Positions 30,673 to 38,386 of a stretch of DNA of 39,142 nucleotides are shown piece by piece; position 1 is the stretch's first letter, and every line of letters begins with the position of its first letter. The stretch spans positions 1-39,142 of the forward strand of contig CAZGKE010000015.1 in assembly GCA_964526035.1 (NCBI GenBank), in the 5' to 3' direction. Position numbers and translations under genes: made by a program. The notes beneath the pieces are model-generated. The model did not search any database, was not told the origin of the DNA, and saw nothing but the letters and a program-made list of their open reading frames with translations. The stretch comes from DAOMOD01 sp964526035. GTDB taxonomy: Bacteria; Pseudomonadota; Gammaproteobacteria; Xanthomonadales; BPKI01.

Positions 30673-30713
30673 CGGTCGTACTCCGTGAGTCTCTCCGCTT
30701 ATCCTACCCGAGC

Positions 30714-31058
30714 ATGACCGCCGAATCCGCCGAATCGCGCATCGTCGCCGTGGTCGCCATGATTCCGTCAGGCTGCGTGGCCGGCTACGGATGGGTGGCC
30801 GATCTCGCCGGGCTGCCGGGGCGCGCGCGGCTGGTGGCGCGGGTGCTGTCGCGAGGAAGCGACGATGAACTGCCCTGGCACCGCGTGCTGCGCAGCGACG
30901 GCAGCATCGCCTTCGCGCCGCGAAGTGCCGGCTTCCGCGAACAGTCCCGCCGTCTGCGCGCAGAAGGAATTGCGGTGCGCAAGGGCAGGGTGGACCTCTC
31001 CCGCCACGGCTGGCGCGGCGACCTTGACGCCCTGCTATGGGGCGGCGAATTCGGGTAG
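30714..31058 (+). CDS. Alkyltransferase-like (ATL) DNA repair protein
   Basis: A 114-residue protein with the DNA-binding domain of O6-alkylguanine-DNA methyltransferases. IPSGCVAGYGWVADLAGLPGRARLVARVLS is the helix-turn-helix with the nucleotide-flipping arginine region, and LPWHRVLRSDGSIAF is the active-site strand. The acceptor cysteine of PCHRV is W55 here, which defines ATL proteins: they bind O6-alkylguanine and hand it to nucleotide excision repair instead of removing the alkyl group. The length is typical. The gene stands before the assembly gap. Confidence 0.88.
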   Translation: MTAESAESRIVAVVAMIPSGCVAGYGWVADLAGLPGRARLVARVLSRGSDDELPWHRVLRSDGSIAFAPRSAGFREQSRRLRAEGIAVRKGRVDLSRHGWRGDLDALLWGGEFG

Positions 31059-31197
31059 ACCCGCCTTCGCGACCACCCCGGCGTGTCCTGGCCAGACGCG
31101 AACCCGGCTCGGCTGTCGCGTGGGGTCGGAAAAGCGCCGCCAGAGGCGACGTTCAGACGCATCCGGCTAACATGCGTGCTGGTTCAAACAAGCGCAC

Positions 31198-31297
31198 NNN
31201 NNNNNNNNNNNNNNNNNNNNNNNNNNNNNNNNNNNNNNNNNNNNNNNNNNNNNNNNNNNNNNNNNNNNNNNNNNNNNNNNNNNNNNNNNNNNNNNNN
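31198..31297. other. Assembly gap (100 N)
   Basis: Exactly 100 unknown bases, the usual placeholder for a scaffold gap of unknown length. The N-terminal part of the rhomboid gene lies in or across it. The 139 bases between the ATL stop and the gap show no gene. Confidence 0.98.
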
Positions 31298-31595
31298 GCA
31301 GCAGGGTGAGTTTTACCCCACGGTAGGCGCATCCGGCGGCGTGTTCGGCCTGCTGCTGGGCTTCGCCATGATGTTTCCGCGGCGCCGGGTGATGCTGCTG
31401 TTTCCGCCGATTCCGATGCCGGCCTGGCTGCTGGTAACCCTGTTCGGCGCGCTGGAACTGTTCCTCGGCGTGTCCGGTACGCGCTCGGGTATCGCCCATT
31501 TCGCCCATCTGGGCGGCATGGTGTTCGGCCTGCTGATGATCCTCTACTGGCGTGGAAATCTGCCAATCAAGCCCAAGCGACGGCTGATGCGCTGA
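31298..31595 (+). CDS. Rhomboid-family intramembrane serine protease (C-terminal part, cut by gap)
   Basis: About 98 residues of the C-terminal half of a rhomboid protease. The catalytic serine is in PTVGASGGVFGLLLGFAMMF, and the histidine partner in GIAHFAHLGGMVFGLLMILYW, with the AHxxG and GxxxG helix-packing motifs. Three membrane helices are visible. The N-terminal helices and start codon are lost in the 100-N gap; an ATG at 31172 just before the gap could be the start but this cannot be tested. Rhomboids cleave membrane-spanning substrates; the bacterial substrate here is unknown. The stop overlaps nothing and the convergent ThpR gene ends 21 bases away. Confidence 0.85.
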
Positions 31596-31616
31596 CCACA
31601 ACCGCCCGCGGAGCCT

Positions 31617-32183
31617 TCAGCGTGCGGAAATGCCAAGCGCGGCACGCGCCAGGCTGCGGTAGCGCGGTCGCCTGGGGCCGCTCACGCTCTCCATCAGAGT
31701 GACCATGTCGGCGTTGAAGCGCAGCACCGGAGGCGGCGGGTCGAGACTGCCGCTGAACGCGGGCGCACCTTCGCGCAGACGACCGAGTGTCACGTGCGCA
31801 CGAAAGCGCCGCTGTTCGGCCGCAAAACCCAAGGACTGGGACAAGGCCTCAAAGCGCGAAGCCAGCGCCTGCAGTGCGTCGTTGCCGCGGATTCGGGCGA
31901 CCAGTACGCGCGGCCTGCGCACGCTGGGCCACAGCGCCAGACCCGACAGCTGGCAGGAAGGTGCCGTTGAGTCAGCCGCGATGTCGTTCATCCCGTCAAT
32001 CAGCGCCGGCACCAGCGCAGCGTCCACCTTTCCGAGGAAACGCAGCGTGACATGCAGGTCGCGGATGTCCACCAGACGCAGCCCCGCACCCTTGAATCGG
32101 GTGTCGTGAAGACTGCCGGCACAGGTGCCGAGGGCGACGCTCACCGGATAGGGGAGGCTCAGGGAAAAGAAGCAGCGCGGCAT
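31617..32183 (-). CDS. thpR: RNA 2',3'-cyclic phosphodiesterase ThpR (LigT)
   Basis: A 188-residue 2H phosphoesterase. The two catalytic HxTx motifs are HVTLRFLG in the first half and HVTLGRLR in the second, as in ThpR, which opens 2',3'-cyclic phosphate ends of RNA and can ligate tRNA halves in vitro. RCFFSLSLPYPV at the start replaces the usual R-x-F-x-A-[IL] strand. Length is normal. It is divergent from the beta-CASP gene with 44 bases between the starts, which may be a functional RNA-metabolism pairing or chance. Confidence 0.9.
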   Translation of the reverse strand: MPRCFFSLSLPYPVSVALGTCAGSLHDTRFKGAGLRLVDIRDLHVTLRFLGKVDAALVPALIDGMNDIAADSTAPSCQLSGLALWPSVRRPRVLVARIRGNDALQALASRFEALSQSLGFAAEQRRFRAHVTLGRLREGAPAFSGSLDPPPPVLRFNADMVTLMESVSGPRRPRYRSLARAALGISAR

Positions 32184-32227
32184 GCGTGCATGGTAGCGTT
32201 TGCCCCAACGCCAGAGGATCCCTGCCC

Positions 32228-33619
32228 ATGCAGCTCACTTTTTACGGTGCCACCGGCGAGGTCACCGGCTCCTGCTTCCTGCTGGAAACCGGACGTCACC
32301 GGGTCCTGATCGAGTGCGGCATGATGCAGGGTGGCCGCAACGAACGCAGCCGCAACGCCGCAAAGTTTCCCTTCGACGTGCGCAAGCTCGATGCGGTCAT
32401 TGTCACCCATGGGCACATCGACCATATCGGTCGTCTGCCGCTGCTGGTCAAACGCGGTTACCAGGGCCCGATCCACGCCCAGCGCGCCACCGCGGAGCTG
32501 GCGAAGGTAATGCTGGAGGATTCGGCAAGCCTGGCAATGTCCGATGTCGAACGCAGGAACCGCGCGCACCAGCGCCGCGGCACGCGCATGGAAACACCGC
32601 TGTACGATCTCGACGACGTCGCCGACACGCTCGAGCTTCTGCAAGCGCACGACTACGGCGTCAAGATCGACATCCTCCCAGACCTCAAACTGCGCCTGCG
32701 CGACGCTGGCCACATCCTCGGCGCCGCCAGCCTCGAGCTGTGGGTAGGCGAGGGCGATCACGTGCGCAAGATTGCCGTCAGCGGCGACATCGGTCCGCGC
32801 AACACGCCGATCCTGCGCGATCCACAGCCAATCGAGGAGGCCGACATGGTGCTGATGGAAAGTACCTACGGCGACCGCCTGCATCGTCCGCGCGCTGAAA
32901 CCGTCGCCGAGATGGGCGATATCTTCCAGCGCGCCGCCGAGGAGAAGGGCAAGGTGCTGATTCCCGCCTTCGCGGTCGGCCGCAGCCAGGAAATCCTGTG
33001 GTGGCTGTCGGAGCATTTCGACGAGTGGGGCCTGAAGAACTGGCGGATTTTTCTCGACAGTCCCATGGCGCTGCGCGTGGTGGAACTCTACAACCGCCAC
33101 ACCGCGCTGTTCGACAAGGAGGCCCGCGAGCGCTGGCAGGGGCCGAAAAATCCGTTCCGCATGCCCAACCTGCGCATGGTCAGCCGCAACGAAGAGTCCA
33201 TGGCCATCAACAAGCTGACCGACGGCATCATCGTCATCGCCGGCAGCGGGATGTGCAACGGCGGCCGCATCCTGCACCACCTGCGCCACAACGCCTGGAA
33301 GGAAAACACCCACGTGATCTTCAGCGGCTACCAGGCGCACGGCACCCTCGGGCGGCGCATTGTGGATGGCGACAAGTACGTCACCATCTACGGCGAAAAG
33401 ATCCTGATCCGCGCCAAGGTGCACACCATCGGCGGTCTGTCGGCGCACGCCGACCAGAACGGACTGGCCGAATGGTACGGCCACTTCCGCGAGCGGCCGC
33501 CGTTGTGGCTGGTGCACGGAGAAGACACCGCGCGCGAGGAACTGGCGGCGCACCTGCGCAAACTCCACGGTGCCCAGGTGCACCTGCCCGTCGCCGGCGA
33601 GACCGTCGCGGTCCCCTGA
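32228..33619 (+). CDS. Metallo-beta-lactamase/beta-CASP RNA-processing-type hydrolase
   Basis: A 463-residue protein of the YSH1/CPSF73-like branch. The metal-binding motif HGHIDHIG gives H61, H63, D65 and H66; further ligands are in LRDAGHILGAAS and VSGDIGPRNTP. The beta-CASP motifs are MESTYGDRLH (A/B region), PAFAVGRSQEILWWL, and the C-terminal IGGLSAHADQNGLAEW with the histidine of motif C. FSGYQAHGTLGRRI and GSGMCNGGRILHHL are hallmarks of this bacterial group, which is predicted to cut RNA exo- or endonucleolytically; substrates in gammaproteobacteria are not known. The ATG at 32228 (MQLTFYGATGEVTGS) fits the family N-terminus. No KH domain is present. Confidence 0.9.
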   Translation: MQLTFYGATGEVTGSCFLLETGRHRVLIECGMMQGGRNERSRNAAKFPFDVRKLDAVIVTHGHIDHIGRLPLLVKRGYQGPIHAQRATAELAKVMLEDSASLAMSDVERRNRAHQRRGTRMETPLYDLDDVADTLELLQAHDYGVKIDILPDLKLRLRDAGHILGAASLELWVGEGDHVRKIAVSGDIGPRNTPILRDPQPIEEADMVLMESTYGDRLHRPRAETVAEMGDIFQRAAEEKGKVLIPAFAVGRSQEILWWLSEHFDEWGLKNWRIFLDSPMALRVVELYNRHTALFDKEARERWQGPKNPFRMPNLRMVSRNEESMAINKLTDGIIVIAGSGMCNGGRILHHLRHNAWKENTHVIFSGYQAHGTLGRRIVDGDKYVTIYGEKILIRAKVHTIGGLSAHADQNGLAEWYGHFRERPPLWLVHGEDTAREELAAHLRKLHGAQVHLPVAGETVAVP

Positions 33620-33632
33620 AGGACGGGTCGGC

Positions 33633-34361
33633 TCAGGGCTTTTCGAAAGCCGTCGAAGCGACCTCGATCCAGGTCGCTCGGCCCACGGCGACTGCGCGAC
33701 CCGCAGACGAAAACACGGCCGATCCGGCGAAGTGCTTGCGGCCCTCGTCGTGCAGTTTCCAGCCGATCACGACGCACTCCTCATGGGGCGCAAGAACGTT
33801 GTCGATCCGCACGCACAGCTCGCCAAGCACCACAGCCTTGCCGGGTTCCGGGCGCGGCATGACTGCAAACGCACCGGGACAGTCGAGCGCCGCCCAAAGA
33901 AACGCTGCGCCGACTTGGCCGCTGTCGTCGGCCAGCGAGGCGTCGGGAATCCACGGCGCTGCAACCACGGAGTCCACCCCGGAGGAGCCGGGGAAGATGC
34001 GCATTCCGTCACCGACATCGCGCAGCGGCCCGCACACGAAGCAGCGCGGGAACGCGTGGCGACTGAAGCCCGCGTAGTGCTCTGCAGCGCGCTGTGCCTC
34101 GACAAAGGAGGGCGCCAGTGGAGGCTGCACATCCAACTCTGCGAGCCGCGCCTCGGCAACCACCGCGGAGTCATGCAGGAGCCTCGCTTCGGAGTCCGTC
34201 ACTTCAACGCGAAGCGCGGTCTCCAGTGGAGGCGGACGCTTCAGCCGAACAACCGCGCAGCCCGGAAGGTACTCCGCCAGCCGGCCGCAAACGTAGCCGC
34301 CATTGCCGGAATCCGACGGTCCGCAGAAGCGGCGGGATACGGTGATCGAGTCGGTCGTCAT
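33633..34361 (-). CDS. Hotdog-fold thioesterase-like protein
   Basis: A 242-residue protein with two hotdog-like halves. The first has SGNGGYVCGRLAEYLPGCAVVRLKRPPPL; the second begins PRCFVCGPLRDVGDGMRIFP and has LGELCVRIDNVLAPHEECVV and AVGRATWIEV strands. The CFVCG motif is typical of an uncharacterised family annotated as hotdog fold or PaaI-like thioesterase. No clear catalytic Asp/Glu can be assigned by eye, so activity is open. I place the start at ATG 34361, in ATGA overlap with the YjbR gene; the frame is open further upstream but that part is antisense-like. It is the second gene of a two-gene operon. Confidence 0.72.
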   Translation of the reverse strand: MTTDSITVSRRFCGPSDSGNGGYVCGRLAEYLPGCAVVRLKRPPPLETALRVEVTDSEARLLHDSAVVAEARLAELDVQPPLAPSFVEAQRAAEHYAGFSRHAFPRCFVCGPLRDVGDGMRIFPGSSGVDSVVAAPWIPDASLADDSGQVGAAFLWAALDCPGAFAVMPRPEPGKAVVLGELCVRIDNVLAPHEECVVIGWKLHDEGRKHFAGSAVFSSAGRAVAVGRATWIEVASTAFEKP

Positions 34362-34687
34362 GTTTCGCTGTCCAGCAAAGCCTTGGGCGCCTTGCCTGTC
34401 CACGCCCGGCGAATCAGCTGTTTGACCACATCGGTGCGTGCAGGCGTCAGCGCGATGCGCAGGCCGACCACCTTGCCGCCCCAGAGCAGCTTCTCCAAAA
34501 AATCGGGGTACAGGGCCAACGCCTGCTCGCGAGCGGCGTCGCCCACGAACACATGAATGCATTCTCCGTCCGGTGGCACTGTGACGAAGATCTTGCCGTT
34601 CACTCGGAAGGAATTGAAGTGGAAGTGCGGCTGCTCGGTGACCTCGGGCAGCGACATGGCGTATTTGCGGACGGTGGCGAGCTTCAC
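34358..34687 (-). CDS. MmcQ/YjbR-family protein
   Basis: A 109-residue protein of the MmcQ/YjbR fold. VRKYAMSLPEVTEQPHFHFN, SFRVNGKIFVTVPPD, the strand CIHVFVGD and the closing helices VGLRIALTPARTDVVKQLIR with RAWTGKAPK are family segments. The fold is related to the double-wing DNA-binding motif, but no function is established. The start codon is GTG at 34687. It overlaps the hotdog gene by four bases. Confidence 0.85.
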   Translation of the reverse strand: MKLATVRKYAMSLPEVTEQPHFHFNSFRVNGKIFVTVPPDGECIHVFVGDAAREQALALYPDFLEKLLWGGKVVGLRIALTPARTDVVKQLIRRAWTGKAPKALLDSET

Positions 34688-34801
34688 TTCGGCCGGCGCT
34701 CCGCCTCTCCGTGCAGCAAGTCGTGTGCATGGGCCACGGATACCGCACGCTCCGATGCACAGGAAATCGGCGCGACGTGCGAGGACTTGTTCAGAGGTTC
34801 C

Positions 34802-35167
34802 CTAACCATGTGCAGTCGATACCTGGTCGAGATAGAAGATGTTGCCATCAGGATCGGATACCAGCGCCATGAATCCGCCCCATGGCTGGCGGGTCGGCGG
34901 CATCGTGAAGTTGACGCCCAATGCCTCAAGACGAGCGTGTTCGGCTTCCAGGTCGGATACGGCCAACCCCACACCGGTATGCCTGCCGACGAGAGCCTCC
35001 TGATCCGGCCCAGGCACTGCGATTCCAAGCCGGACCGCGCCGGCGGAGAAAGAGGCATAGCCATGCTCCGCCGACGAGAACTCCAGGCCGAGTCCGAGGT
35101 GGCCCTGATAGAAATCGATGGCCCGGGTCAGGTTGCTGACGAACACATTGATGTATGAAACCTGCAT
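34802..35167 (-). CDS. VOC-family (glyoxalase/dioxygenase-like) protein
   Basis: A 121-residue single VOC (glyoxalase I/bleomycin-resistance/dioxygenase) domain made of two beta-alpha-beta-beta-beta modules: INVFVSNLTRAIDFYQGHLG with EHGYASFSAGAVRLGIA, and GVGLAVSDLEAEHARLEALGV with PWGGFMALVSDPDGNIFYLDQ. Metal-binding residues of glyoxalase I are only partly evident (E in the last part replaced by FYLDQ), so methylglyoxal detoxification is not implied. It could bind a small molecule. The ATG at 35167 has a weak AAGAAG upstream. It is followed by 114 bases without a gene. Confidence 0.8.
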   Translation of the reverse strand: MQVSYINVFVSNLTRAIDFYQGHLGLGLEFSSAEHGYASFSAGAVRLGIAVPGPDQEALVGRHTGVGLAVSDLEAEHARLEALGVNFTMPPTRQPWGGFMALVSDPDGNIFYLDQVSTAHG

Positions 35168-35286
35168 GCTTCTTCATCCCGTCTTCTTCCGATGCGGTAC
35201 CCATCGCGATGCGCAATGCATGGGGCAGGCCCTCCGGTCACCGTGTCTCCCCGGGCGGTGTGCTCGGCATCGACCCTGTCATGACT

Positions 35287-35544
35287 CTACTCATCGGCGG
35301 CGAGCTCTACAAGGAACAGGCGCCGACTTGTCCCACCCGAATTGCAAGCAGGCCTGCAGCAGGTCACGCTCCGACCGCCACCGACGGAGCCACGGTTGCA
35401 ATGTTCCTGTACGCCTGGTGCTGACAGGAACGAAACAAGTTGCGCGACGATTGCTCCCACGGATAGCGCCAACGCAACCAATGAGATCGCGAGTGACCAT
35501 GTACATTTGCTGTGTTCCTGATCGTGGTGAGCGGCGCAAGGCAC
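35287..35544 (-). CDS. Possible small single-helix protein (doubtful)
   Basis: A reading frame from GTG 35544 gives about 85 residues with one strongly hydrophobic segment (TWSLAISLVALALSVGAIVAQ, encoded near 35430-35502) after a polar head. The tail (cysteine-rich, low complexity) is unconvincing and no ribosome site is evident. It could be a small membrane protein, a decayed gene or chance. The surrounding 485 bases (35168-35652) appear less GC-rich than neighbours and hold no other candidate. Confidence 0.2.
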   Translation of the reverse strand: MPCAAHHDQEHSKCTWSLAISLVALALSVGAIVAQLVSFLSAPGVQEHCNRGSVGGGRSVTCCRPACNSGGTSRRLFLVELAADE

Positions 35545-35652
35545 AGACTTCGCACGGAACGGCCTGGAGGAAAAGCCTGAAAGCCCGCAATCGCGTTGCC
35601 AAGGTGGGGCAATGCTGGTGCGCACCGCCGACAGTCCCACTACTGCCAATGG

Positions 35653-36252
35653 CTATCGGGCTGAACGTTGCTCAGGCGACCTGTTCTGGGCAAGCCTGGG
35701 CGCTGGAAGGCCCGCCATTTCGGCGAGCTTTTGCACGGTGCGCCAGTTGCGCATGGTGGTCGGGGCACCGGCGGCGCGGTCGAGGAGAGTGGGGGTGAGT
35801 TTCGAAGTGCCGGCGCTTCGCGGGAAGTGGATCCACAGGGCTTCGCCGATCTGTTCGATGCGTTCGCCTTGTACTGCACGTGGCCTGAGTTGATCGGCGG
35901 CGTCAGTGTTGGGCGGGCTGCGCGAAAGGGCCAGCATGACTCGATTGGGTTCGGTGGCGGATGCTGCGGGGAACGGGTTGCCGGCCATCAGCTCGATGAG
36001 GTCGGCGGCGGGACGCACGACAACGGCAAGACTTGAACCGAAGCGTTCGGCGATGGCGCTTTCCAGAACGTCGCGCTGGCGGGTGGCCGATCCGTTGGCG
36101 CGAAACAGGATGTTGCCGCTCTGTATGTAGGTCTGCACGTCGGTCCAGCCGATGTCGGCGCACAGCGCGCGCAGGTCGGCCATGGGCAGCTTGTTGTGGC
36201 CACCGACGTTGATGCCGCGCAACAGGGCGATGAATTGATGGGCTGCGGCCAT
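35653..36252 (-). CDS. DUF1697 protein
   Basis: A 199-residue protein of the DUF1697 family. FIALLRGINVGGHNKLPMAD, ALCADIGWTDVQTYIQSGNI and LFRANGS are the conserved N-terminal segments, and the C-terminal KLTPTLLDRAAGAPTTMRNW and RTVQKL complete the family match. The function is unknown; the fold has two alpha/beta repeats. I place the start at ATG 36252 (MAAAHQFIALLRG), since relatives start immediately before FIALLRG; an in-frame ATG 57 bases upstream adds a basic leader. Confidence 0.88.
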   Translation of the reverse strand: MAAAHQFIALLRGINVGGHNKLPMADLRALCADIGWTDVQTYIQSGNILFRANGSATRQRDVLESAIAERFGSSLAVVVRPAADLIELMAGNPFPAASATEPNRVMLALSRSPPNTDAADQLRPRAVQGERIEQIGEALWIHFPRSAGTSKLTPTLLDRAAGAPTTMRNWRTVQKLAEMAGLPAPRLAQNRSPEQRSAR

Positions 36253-36361
36253 GCGGGTTCGGGGTCTGTTCCTTGGCAAGAATTCGCCGCGCCGGGGTGT
36301 GGCGGGCATGTCGTGCGAGGGTCGATTCGGCGTCGGGCGGCCGCGCGTCCCTGGTCAGGGC

Positions 36362-36784
36362 TCAGTGCCTGACCGGGAGGTCTTCGTCCTGGTCATCGTC
36401 GTCTTCATCGCCGTCATCGTCGTCGTCCAGGTCGTCGTCTTCACCGAACAGCGCGTCGAGGTCGTCGAGGCCCTCGCCGCCGAGATCCTCCACGGTGGCG
36501 ATCAGTTCGAAGTCGAACCATTTCCTGAACATGTCCAGGGTGCGCGGCTGGGGCCAAGTGGCTTCGTCGTGGCACCAGGCGAACAGCTCGCTCTCGAATA
36601 CTTCCTCGTACACCAGTTCCAGCACTTCGTCGGCTTCCATCTCGTCCTCGAAGTCGGGAATCAGGTACACCGACTTGTCGCTGTCGATGGGCGGCCCGAT
36701 GCCTTCTTCGTCGAGGCCCGCGGCCCAGTCGACGTAGGGCTGCGCCAGACCGACGATCAGCGCGCTTCGATTGGGTAGCAGCAT
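36362..36784 (-). CDS. Hypothetical protein with acidic aspartate-rich tail
   Basis: A 140-residue protein that I do not assign. The first 105 residues look folded (MLLPNRSALIVGLAQPYVDW; SVYLIPDFEDEMEADEVLEL; VYEEVFESELFAWCHDEATW) with several tryptophans, and the last 30 are almost all Asp and Glu, giving a very acidic protein. GGAG eight bases before the ATG (minus strand) supports the start. Related proteins with the YLIPD...W-x-H pattern occur in Xanthomonadales to my recollection, without known function. The tail is encoded by GTCGTC-type repeats and may vary in length. Confidence 0.7.
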   Translation of the reverse strand: MLLPNRSALIVGLAQPYVDWAAGLDEEGIGPPIDSDKSVYLIPDFEDEMEADEVLELVYEEVFESELFAWCHDEATWPQPRTLDMFRKWFDFELIATVEDLGGEGLDDLDALFGEDDDLDDDDDGDEDDDDQDEDLPVRH

Positions 36785-36944
36785 GGGGTTTCTCCATATG
36801 GGGCGAGGCGAATTGTGCGCGATTCGGCGCAGGATTCAACTTTCAATGCAACATTGCGGGATTCAATACGCGCACTTCTCAGGCTTGCCAGGCGCGCAGT
36901 ATCCCGTGATCCTTCGGTGGGGTCCGTCCCGTGCGAGAAATTTC

Positions 36945-37226
36945 ATGGTCTGCATCCATCTGGCTGAACTGGAACAGGCGTTGCTCGACAGCGGCGCGCG
37001 CGAGACTGCGCGCGGTCAGGTGTGGACGGAGAATTGCCGCGAGTGGGTGTATTTCGATGTGGTGCTGGATCTGGACGCCATTTCAGCGCGCTATGCGCTC
37101 GGTCCGGAAGTCAAGGTGCACGAGAACATCGATCCCCGTTCGGGGCTGGAGCGCGGGCTGGTGTGCAGCGTCTGCAGCGATGCGGTCATGGGGCGGGTGA
37201 CGGGGGAGCGGCGCTTTCCCTGCTGA
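36945..37226 (+). CDS. Hypothetical protein with a CxxC motif
   Basis: A 93-residue protein, MVCIHLAELEQALLDSGARE at the start, with strands QVWTENCREWVYFDVVLDLD and ALGPEVKVHENIDPRSGLER and a closing LVCSVCSDAVMGRVTGE. The two cysteines of CSVC and C33 could bind metal, but no second CxxC is present. I do not recognise the family; the codon use and GC3 fit the neighbours, so it is probably a real gene. It lies between convergent and divergent neighbours, 160 bases after the acidic protein's start. Confidence 0.6.
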   Translation: MVCIHLAELEQALLDSGARETARGQVWTENCREWVYFDVVLDLDAISARYALGPEVKVHENIDPRSGLERGLVCSVCSDAVMGRVTGERRFPC

Positions 37227-37269
37227 TCAATTCGTGCCGACGATCGGTCCGACCCGTGAACGGGTTGCT

Positions 37270-37818
37270 TCAGCGATCCCGCAGGGGAAGATCAACGCGC
37301 ACCGTTACCGTATGGCCGACCGTGTCGGCATCCTGCCAGTCGCCGTTGTCGCCGAGCCCGAAGGCGAGGCGGTCAAGTTCGACTTCGGCGACGATGCGCG
37401 CGCCTTCGACGTCGAGCTTCCAGCGGAAAGGAAAGTCGATGGCCACGGTCTGGTCGCGGATGGTGAGTTCGGCGCTTGCCAGGAAGCTGCCGTCTTCCTG
37501 CGCTTCAAACGTGCCGGTGACGAAGCGCGCCTTGGGGAAGCTGCGCACGAAGAAAAAGTCGGCGCCATGCAGCACTTCGTCGCGCTCGTCGCTCAGCGTG
37601 TCGGCAGAGGTGAGATCCACTTCCACCTCGAAGCGTGCGTCTTCGAGCATGTCGGGATCGAAGCGGATGGAGGCCTCGAATCGGGCGAAGCGTCCATCGA
37701 AGTCCTCGCCCTGCTGGGTGCCGTGGAAGGTGAGGCTGCGAGCCTCCGCCAGCGGCTGCCACTCGCGGGCGTCTGACGAGAATGCAATGAACAGCAGCAG
37801 TGCAGGAAGCAGACGCAT
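37270..37818 (-). CDS. YceI-family exported protein (second of pair)
   Basis: A 182-residue periplasmic protein. Residues 1-17 form a signal peptide (MRLLPALLLFIAFSSDA). The lipocalin-like YceI barrel includes SLTFHGTQQGEDFDGRFARF, DPDMLEDARFEVEVDLTSAD and the RDEVLHGADFFFVRSFPKARFV segment. Characterised YceI-fold proteins bind isoprenoid chains such as polyprenyl phosphate or ubiquinone-8. Its ATG overlaps the stop of the cytochrome b561 gene by one base (TGATG). It is a divergent version of the protein at 38387, with a different core. Confidence 0.87.
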   Translation of the reverse strand: MRLLPALLLFIAFSSDAREWQPLAEARSLTFHGTQQGEDFDGRFARFEASIRFDPDMLEDARFEVEVDLTSADTLSDERDEVLHGADFFFVRSFPKARFVTGTFEAQEDGSFLASAELTIRDQTVAIDFPFRWKLDVEGARIVAEVELDRLAFGLGDNGDWQDADTVGHTVTVRVDLPLRDR

Positions 37819-38384
37819 CAGGTGTTCTCCGGGGGACGTGACTTCAGACCGAACATGCCGCGCAGGGTGTTGTCACGGTCGATGAAGTGGTGCTTCAGCG
37901 CGGCGCCGACATGCACCAGCACCAGAAGCACGATGATCCAGAACAGGGTTTCGTGGGCGTCGCCGGCGGCAGCGCGCAGCTCGCGGCTGGGCTCGACGAT
38001 GGCGGGAATGTGGAACAGGTCGAACCAGCGCAGCGGGAAATTGGCGGCCGAATTCATCACCCAGCCGGCGATCGGCATGGCCAGCACCAGCAGGTAAAGC
38101 AGCGCGTGCGAAATTTTTGCCAGCCAGCGCTGCCAGTCAGGCATGCCGGGCGGCAAGAGCGGGCGTCCGGCGACCAGGCGCCACGCGAGACGCAGCACCA
38201 TCAGCGCAAGAATGGTCATGCCGATGGACTTGTGCAGGGCGTAGAGCTGGATCTTGTCGCCACCGATCGGCAGGCCCTTCATGTACAGGCCCAGCCCACC
38301 CATGAACAGGACGGCGGCGGCAATGGACCAGTGAAGGAAGACGCTGACGGCGCCCCAGCGGTCATGGGTGTTGAGGATCGGCAT
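37818..38384 (-). CDS. Cytochrome b561 (CybB-type)
   Basis: A 188-residue four-helix membrane cytochrome. The four histidines that bind two haems b align with E. coli CybB: H18 (VSVFLHWSIAAAV), H51 (YALHKSIGMTIL), H144 (GDAHETLFWII) and H158 (VLVHVGAALKHHF). It transfers electrons from ubiquinol in the inner membrane. The C-terminal HHFIDRDNTLRGM is typical. It lies between two yceI-like genes; this b561-YceI order is common and suggests exchange of electrons with quinone held by YceI. Confidence 0.92.
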   Translation of the reverse strand: MPILNTHDRWGAVSVFLHWSIAAAVLFMGGLGLYMKGLPIGGDKIQLYALHKSIGMTILALMVLRLAWRLVAGRPLLPPGMPDWQRWLAKISHALLYLLVLAMPIAGWVMNSAANFPLRWFDLFHIPAIVEPSRELRAAAGDAHETLFWIIVLLVLVHVGAALKHHFIDRDNTLRGMFGLKSRPPENT

Positions 38385-38386
38385 GA

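Noticed and set aside
34362..34760. N-terminal extension of the hotdog gene frame to 34760
   Set aside because: It overlaps the YjbR gene antisense/out of frame; the ATGA overlap at 34358-34361 gives a natural start.
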